64,000 bases of DNA from Flammula alnicola. Its lineage: Eukaryota; Basidiomycota; Agaricomycetes; Agaricales; Strophariaceae. Shown in pieces: positions 57,580 to 64,000 of the stretch; the stretch's first letter is position 1, and every line of letters begins with the position of its first letter. The notes beneath the pieces are model-generated. The model saw only the letters and a list, made by a program, of their open reading frames with translations, made no database searches and was not told the DNA's origin. The position numbers and the translations under genes are program-made. Location: NCBI GenBank assembly GCA_015499995.1, contig JADNRV010000106.1:124001-188000 (forward strand), written 5' to 3'.

Positions 57580-58790
57580 GGCCAGTCAGTGCACGTGACC
57601 TCGGCAACCTGGCAACCCATTCTGCATGATGGTGACGCAGCTCCAACATTGCCACGTCACCACCCTTTCTCCCTCCCACCACCATCCCCACCGTACCCTG
57701 CCACGTGGACCACCCACTGTTCCATGAACACCACAACCGCACAACCACGGTGACGACAACGGTGACTGCAGCATGCAACGACAGCAAAATGGATATGCAA
57801 AACTGAGTCAGCAGGATGCAACAGCACGGGGCGTAAGGGAATACGCACCACGGGGGGTGTTGGATAGCAAGTGGGACCCAGGAATGGGAGGCCCACATGG
57901 TACGTCGTAAACGATGACTCCGCGACGACAGCTGACCCCCCACTGCGTCTCTCGCAGATGCACCATGCCGCGGGCATGTAAAATGATGCTGATGGCAACA
58001 TCACACGCAGCCCACTGCAACCATGACTGTCATGCCATGGGGATGCCATGGCAATGACAACGGGAGCACGATGTCGTGCTCCCATGTCGTTCTGATGTCA
58101 GGTGGGTGGTCGCAATGACAGACACGATGATGACATGACCACGGAGGTGATGACACCACCACCATGGAAGCGACAATGACATGACCCCGGAAGTGACAAC
58201 AGAGACGACACCGCGACCACAGAAGGGCCAACGACGCGACCATGCCAGCACCAATGACATGACTGCAACGATGATGCCACGATGATGGAATCACCAACAA
58301 GACAACAACAGAAGCACCAACAACATGACCAGGGCAGCACCAATGACATGTCCATGGACATGATGACACCGCGATGATGGAAGCAAGGACGACAAGGGAA
58401 GCGCCAACGATGTGATAGAGGCACCAACAATGCGACAATGGAGGCATCAACAATGCGACAATGGAGGCACCAATGCGACCACTGACGTGACCATGATGCG
58501 ATGACGTGACTGCCAGGATGTGAAGCACACACAGATGACCCGCAAGGAACGACATCGCAGCGATCGATGGCCCTATTGAGAACGACAACAATGGCGGTGC
58601 TGACAATGATGCCGCCACCGTGGGAGGACTGGCTTAACATGGCAAAGAATGAGGCAGTGCCGTGCAGTGGGCGGGGTGGGCGAGGGCCCCCAGGTATGTC
58701 AAAAACGAGCTGCAGGCATTCCTGTGGCTTGTTTTCTTGGTTTTTTTGTAGTACATCTATGTAAATATAGTTTAAATAAATATATTTGAT
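57580..58790. other. simple-sequence region of ATGACATGACC-type repeats
   Basis: Degenerate GATGACA/CATGACC and CAACGATG units with a strong purine/pyrimidine bias. Several minus-strand frames up to 205 codons exist but are Cys/His/Ser-rich translations of the repeat in overlapping frames. No gene called. Confidence 0.5.
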
Positions 58791-59154
58791 TTCTCTCTAC
58801 ACTGTGCATTGCTGTCGAAGTCCTCTCCGGAACTGATAGAAATTCCCTCCAATTCCACATGAAGTCCATACCCATTCCATGTGGATTCCCTCCATTCCAT
58901 GTGGATTCCCTCCCATTTCACGTGGAATCAGTGGGGGAGTGAAAAGTACTCCCTCAAAAGGCAGAAAAGATAGAAGAACCGCGATTGGTGCAGAACGAAA
59001 GTAGATGCGAGACACAAGCGAGAGGATGGCAAACTCAAACTAAAAGATTTCTACAGCAGTTGCAACAGATGAAGAAAGGGAAGATGGAGGCGCTTGTTCA
59101 ATGGTTCATATTTACAAACTTGAGCAAGATCAGAATACATCCAGAGCAATCTGT

Positions 59155-62100
59155 CTAAAATAAATTGAATCGACTATTGGCATACCACAAGAATACTGCT
59201 GATATATTTGTGAGATGGTCCTTGACTGGCTTTTGTGCTAACCACTGTGCATAAGCCTGTATGGTGTTCCACTGTGTACCAAAATGCTGTTCTGCATCAC
59301 AACAGAGCTCTTTGTCATGAAAAACTGTATAGGCAATAGGAGCCACCACATCTGGGTATTCACAGGCAGATGCGCTGCCAACCTGTCTATGAAGGAGATC
59401 ACCGATTTGTGGAATATGGCAGAAAAAACAAGACTTGGTGGGAAACTTGAGTGGATACTTGATGCTTTTCTTCCAGACTTTGTAGGTGCTCCATGACTGA
59501 GCAAAAGTAGGACACTGGGTGAGAGAATGTGGTTTTGCTGATGGATTGGATAGTGAACAAAGGGCACATGATGCATTGAAGATCGACAAGGCCATTTGGA
59601 AGTTGGTGATGTAGTTGAGTTGTTCAATCTCACGATCAGCCTTCAGCTTTTTGGCTCTCTCCATTGGCAATATGAAGGCACTGCCATCTCCTGGGCCTTG
59701 GCGTTTGCGTTTCCTCGATGGGCTGTTGTATGTTGTCATGCCCTGCAAGGGCTGGTCTTCAACTGGACGCTGGGTTTTGTCTGGTCGTTGAGAGGAACAG
59801 AGGCTGCATAGCTGCCGCTTTGGATCATCATGGCAATATGCACCAACTCCATCACAGTATTTGGTGATTGCATAACGCAGGCACTGCATTTCCTCAAATA
59901 TGAAGTCATGCATCGATTGGAGCCCTTTAAGATCGGGCTCCTGGCCAACAGAGGGTGCCTTGTTGTGGATCGGAAGGAGAACACACTTGGTAGGAAGGCC
60001 ATCACGACCTCCTCTTGAGACCTCTTGCACGTAGCTGATCATTTCAATGGGACTATTGAAATGAACAACGAGGCGCACAGATGGATAATCGTTGCCAGCA
60101 CTCAAGGCTGTTGTTGCAACAATGATATCCTTCTCGCCTTGATACCAAGCATGATAGATGCGGTCCTTTTCGGTGGTGTGTGGATTGCGCCCTTGTGCAT
60201 CCCCTGTGCCTGTGGGCAACAGTTCGCCATGATAAAAATCACAGTCATGCTTCCTGGCAATCTCGTGGCCATTTTGTAAATATGGCACAAAGATCATTGC
60301 ACGGTCCACCAAGGTCCTGGACCTTCTGTATTTTGTAAGAAGGGCGTCCAGAGTCGCCATGGCATTGACAGCATTGATGGCCTTGGGCAGCCGAATGTAT
60401 TGCAGCTCAGGTCGATCAGTGGGTCCACGGAATATGACTGTGGATGCTGGCTGAAGGCCAAGCATGGCCATCATCTGGTCCTGGGAACTTGGTGGGCAGG
60501 TGCCTGTGAGCAGCACAATCTGCATGGAAAGTGTGCGTATTTGATCCAAGGATTTCATCACATTGCGATAGTCGATGGAGGTCATGGGGATGTGGGATTC
60601 GTCCAGGATGAGCCGAGCGACATCATAATCCTCATCCAGCTTGGCCAGATACTCTATCCAACTCGGAAATACCATGAGGTCAATGGAGACCAGGATGAAC
60701 CGGGCATCAGGTCGGACATATTTCTTGCCAGTAATGTAGTGATCATATGGCAGCTGCATGGCATCGAATTTCCGCTTGTAATCTGTGATCAAGGAGACAA
60801 GTGGAAGCACAATGATTGCAATTTCCTTGTCTTTGCCCATGAGCGTTGGAAGAATGGCAACCATTGTTTTTCCGGAGCCTGTGGCCATTATAACGACGAT
60901 GTCATCATCCCGCTGATAGATTTGTCTGATTGCCTCCCATTGCAGGCCTGTTGACCACTCAGCATCTGGTTTGCCAGTGTACCTGCGCAAAAGATCAAGA
61001 GCAGACTGTTCAAGGTCATATTCATCTCCGTCTGGATCCAGAGGGTCATCGTCTGTGATATTGATTCAATTGATGGATATCACATAACAGGCAGGCTGCT
61101 TTCCATTACCTGGCATGTCCAACTCAATCGGGTCAACAGCGGTGTTGAATTGAAATGCTGGATCTATTAACAACAACAAGGTAAAAAAAAAGAAAACAAG
61201 AAACAGAAACAATATGTTACCTCGAACGTGTTGCGCTGGAGGGGCCATCTCAACATCTTGCTTGAACTCTACCCAGGTTTCCCATTGAATATGTATTTCA
61301 CAAACAGATTCGAGGTTCCTTCAACATACCAAATGCAGGTTGCAAGGCAGCTGGAGCATCTTGAATGTGAACTGTGCATGAAGATCAGATGAGGGTTTGC
61401 TTTCTAGACAGAAACAAAAGACACATACGAGATGAAAGTGGCTGAATGATCGCAGCACGTCTGTATGTGTCATGTGTGGTGTCCAGTAGAGGACGGTCTT
61501 TTACATAAATGTCATTATCATCGTCGTCCTCATCCTCATTCTCAATGTCGTCCTCCCTCTGTGGCTGATCCACATCATTGTCACTGGCATCCTCAATGTC
61601 ATCCACCTCAGCAAATGGAGGTGACTGTATCAGCCGTTTGGATGGACGAGAAATCACAGGGCTCTGGATTTGTGAAACTGTAGACTATTGATCAATGCGG
61701 AAGTTAGAAGCCAGCGATGCAGTGAACCCACATCGGTCTCCAGATGATCCAGTGGGAATCACATTAAGAGGTGTGTTAAAGACACTTGACCAGGCTGTAA
61801 AGGAAGCCATTCTGAGAAAACCATCTATCATTTTGCATTTTGGAAAAACACTCACTATGAGAAAGCACTGGTGCTGTCCCAAAAAAAATGGGGAGTCAAC
61901 AAAGCAAAGGCAAAAGTAAAAGAAACCTGAAAATACATTGCTGTGGAGCTGGGATGCATTGAAAAGTTACTGATGTCAATGCACGTGCTTGGAAGGGTGA
62001 ACAAAGTGATGCCTACTTTTATGAGAGTAGTGCAAAGGCTCTGAATCAATGTTATTTTTATCAAACTAACAAATGCTGCAATGCTGGACAAACCTTGCTG

Positions 62101-63999
62101 AGGGGGTGGTGGCGGTGGGGACGAAGCTGTAGAAGCAATGTTCACTCTATTTATGGATGTCTCACGATCAGCACATACCATAAAGTGATGGTGGCTGCCC
62201 AGGTGCTACCCCTTCCACTGGTATATCAGTCATTTTTGGCTTGAAGGAGACCATGCATTGACAGCTTACTGTGTGACAAAGCAGGCTGAGGGACTGCAGT
62301 ATGATATTCATTAGATGGATGGATATTGCATCACTAGAGTCATACCGTTGGCATCTCCAGGCAGCTGTGCCGCTAGAGTCAAGCTTGTTCAGATCCAAGA
62401 GACTATGATATAACATTCAATGAGCTTACTTGCTGTGGACCTCTGCATGGCTTGCTCAAGCACTTGCCCAAGCTTGCTTTCGAAGATGTCAGCTATCTTG
62501 CTTTCTAAAAGCTGGTCCAACTTTGTGCTAAGCTGAGTGACTATCATATCAGCCTGCTTCTCAAGACGTGTGTCCAGCGTCGTCAAGACACGATCCATCA
62601 CCTGCTCCATGGTGGTAACACGAGTTGTGTAGTTTGCCTTGATTTGTCCGGCTGCCGCCAATCGCTCAAAATATGCCATGCGTGCCTTGCCATAAGGAAG
62701 CAAGTGACCTCCAGGAACCACCTTGCAAGCGACCTGCCAATCTGTGCTGGCATCCAGAAAGAGAGGGAGGACATCATCAGATGACCCGCCCAGAGTCTCT
62801 GTGCTGACACCATATATCCGATTCTCTGTCTGGCGTGAATGACCTGACTGCAACGCTTGTATTGATTCCTGAGTCTGATCTTCATCAATGACGTCCTCCA
62901 ACCCAGGGCAAATCTTTCGACGGAATGAAGCAGTGACATGTCGCCAGTCATTGACACCGAGACCAACTTGGTAAACTGGCAGCGTGTAGCTTTTGAGAAT
63001 TCGAGTGAGCTGGGGGGTTTGAAAAAGCTGCTTGTTGTTGATAAACAAGTAGCTGTGGTATCTGTGTTGCACATCCTTGTCATGTGGATAACATATGTAT
63101 GCTGCCAGTTCTGCAAATGGACGAGCAATTGCAAGGTCCTGAATCATGAGATCAGAGGTGACGGCATCAAGGGAATGTGGGATGACTTTGTTTCTTCCTG
63201 TGATGGAGGATGACTTGTGGTATTGACACATGAGGGCCAGGTGATTGCCCATCATGTACAAGCCACGGGGACGAGTTCGACTGTTGCGGTATTCAAGGCA
63301 ACTGAGCTCTGTTCCCCGACTGGGAGAACCTCCTTTGGCCTCTGCATTGGTGATTTGGACTCCATGAAACTGAGCATAGCTGAACAGCCATTTCTGCAGC
63401 TCAGTGATGTTCCAGATTGGTTCGCCTGATGCATCGACGGATCCAGCAAGAAAGCGATTGGAGAGCTGAGGATGTGCAAGAATGGCTTTTGCAAGAGCGT
63501 CTCTATCCTGGAAGAAAGAGTTGCGTTTATCGAAAATGAAAGAGTAGCCGACAGCGTCATTGGCCATATCATCTGTGATGTGAGTATAGTCAACACGCAG
63601 AGGCAGTCCCATCAACACCTCATTCTCCCAGAGCCTAACAGCATCCTCCTCTAGGTTGGAAAATAAAGGTGTGAGCTTGTCAAATTCAATTGTTGTCCCT
63701 CCATAGCGCATCACACGGTATGTTGTCCGATCTGTCCATACAACACGGGGCATCACAGGTTCACCATAGGCCAAGCTGGTGGCCAAATGCTGCAGGGTGT
63801 AGAGTGAATTGAAAGTTGAGTCCATCTTTTCGGTGAACCATTTTTCAAACCTCGAGCAGGCCTGCAAGTCTTCTATGTTTGTCTTCTCAGCCAATCTTTT
63901 GATGGCGAGAAGAAAGACGAGGCGTATGCCATAGGCGAGCTTGGAAATCAATGGAGTCGTGTTTTTGGGGGACTGGAATCCGCCATCCATCCTGAGCAT
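59155..63999 (-). CDS. RecQ-type DEAD/DEAH helicase gene, multi-exon, 5' end beyond the window
   Basis: The helicase exon (61042-59155) contains QWEAI, Walker A MATGSGKT, VLPLVSLITDY, a DESH box (LILDESH), LTGT, and motif VI EVSRGGRDG. A cysteine-rich RecQ-like zinc region follows (CLRYAITKYC ... CSLC), then a further Cys/His-rich C-terminus. Upstream exons at 61171-61109, about 61275-61220, and about 61660-61400 are acidic (DVDQPQREDDIENEDED). A large N-terminal exon (63999-62389) is of unknown fold. RecQ-like genes of this kind are multicopy in many fungi, some as telomere-linked helicases. Whether this one is subtelomeric cannot be told here. The helicase core appears intact. Confidence 0.7.
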
Positions 64000-64000
64000 T

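Larger units (their letters stand above)
52680..58937. repeat. GATTCC-family element, interrupted by a hAT insertion
   Basis: Ends CCCCCACGGATTCC (52680) and GGAATCAGTGGGGG (to 58937), with GGATTCC/ATTCCA repeats inside both ends and the GACCAGCCAAAATA block shared with 39902-40867. Excluding the hAT element (52958-57570 and one 8-bp duplication) it is about 1.64 kb. The interior right part (57580-58780) is simple sequence. Confidence 0.5.

Noticed and set aside
57548..58640. Minus-strand frames up to 205 aa in the ATGACATG region
   Set aside because: Overlapping low-complexity frames in simple sequence.
59155..60990. Helicase as a Helitron or Crypton component
   Set aside because: Motifs are RecQ-type; no HUH Rep or tyrosine recombinase domain accompanies it in the window.

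Overview
The window looks like a transposon-dense, gene-poor stretch of an agaricomycete (mushroom-forming basidiomycete) nuclear genome. The evidence is many short GT-AG introns (35-62 nt), a KDZ-superfamily DNA transposon carrying a TET/JBP dioxygenase (a pairing known from Agaricomycotina), Ty3/gypsy elements with CCHC knuckles, and a RecQ-like helicase gene. No ordinary housekeeping gene is recognisable. The species cannot be named from the sequence.

Layout. 1-4.8 kb: pyrimidine-rich repeat, an isolated LTR-like repeat (family A) and gene-free sequence. 4.8-8.3 kb: a second LTR family (LTR-2) on the minus strand, a complete 1314-bp Tc1/mariner element with a transposase broken by three TGA codons, and a 282-bp MITE. 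8.5-12.3 kb (-): a multi-exon gene of unknown function with a ParB-like GHHR motif and hairpin-bearing introns. 13.4-32.6 kb: gypsy-1, split at 17503 by an 11183-bp KDZ element flanked by a 9-bp target-site duplication. 32.6-39.6 kb: gypsy-2, related to gypsy-1 but with an apparently in-frame deletion of reverse transcriptase and RNase H. 39.6-46.5 kb: a small candidate gene interrupted by a MITE with a tRNA-like core and by a 5316-bp foldback element. 46.5-51.7 kb: LTR-A copy and a six-exon gene with a Zn2Cys6-like cluster, broken by a 23-bp triplication. 52.1-52.6 kb: gag remnant. 52.7-58.9 kb: a GATTCC-family element containing a 4613-bp hAT element that carries a hAT transposase and a Ulp1-like protease. 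59.2 kb to the window edge (-): a multi-exon RecQ-type helicase gene, 5' incomplete.

The most interesting unit is the KDZ element (17503-28685). It has long terminal inverted repeats with 24-bp subrepeats and five genes: a six-exon 484-aa disordered protein with repeated SQPF-x-L-x-x-R motifs (-), a Zn2Cys6-like protein (+), an N-terminally truncated KDZ transposase with two TGA stops (+), an acidic protein (+), and a four-exon TET/JBP 2OG-Fe(II) dioxygenase of 376 aa (-) with all catalytic residues. The transposase is damaged while the dioxygenase and the 484-aa protein splice cleanly to full length. Across the Tc1, gypsy and KDZ transposases the internal stops are almost all TGA, mostly at positions that look like former CGA arginine codons. 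That points to methyl-CpG deamination as the decay process, in the same DNA that carries a putative 5-methylcytosine oxidase.
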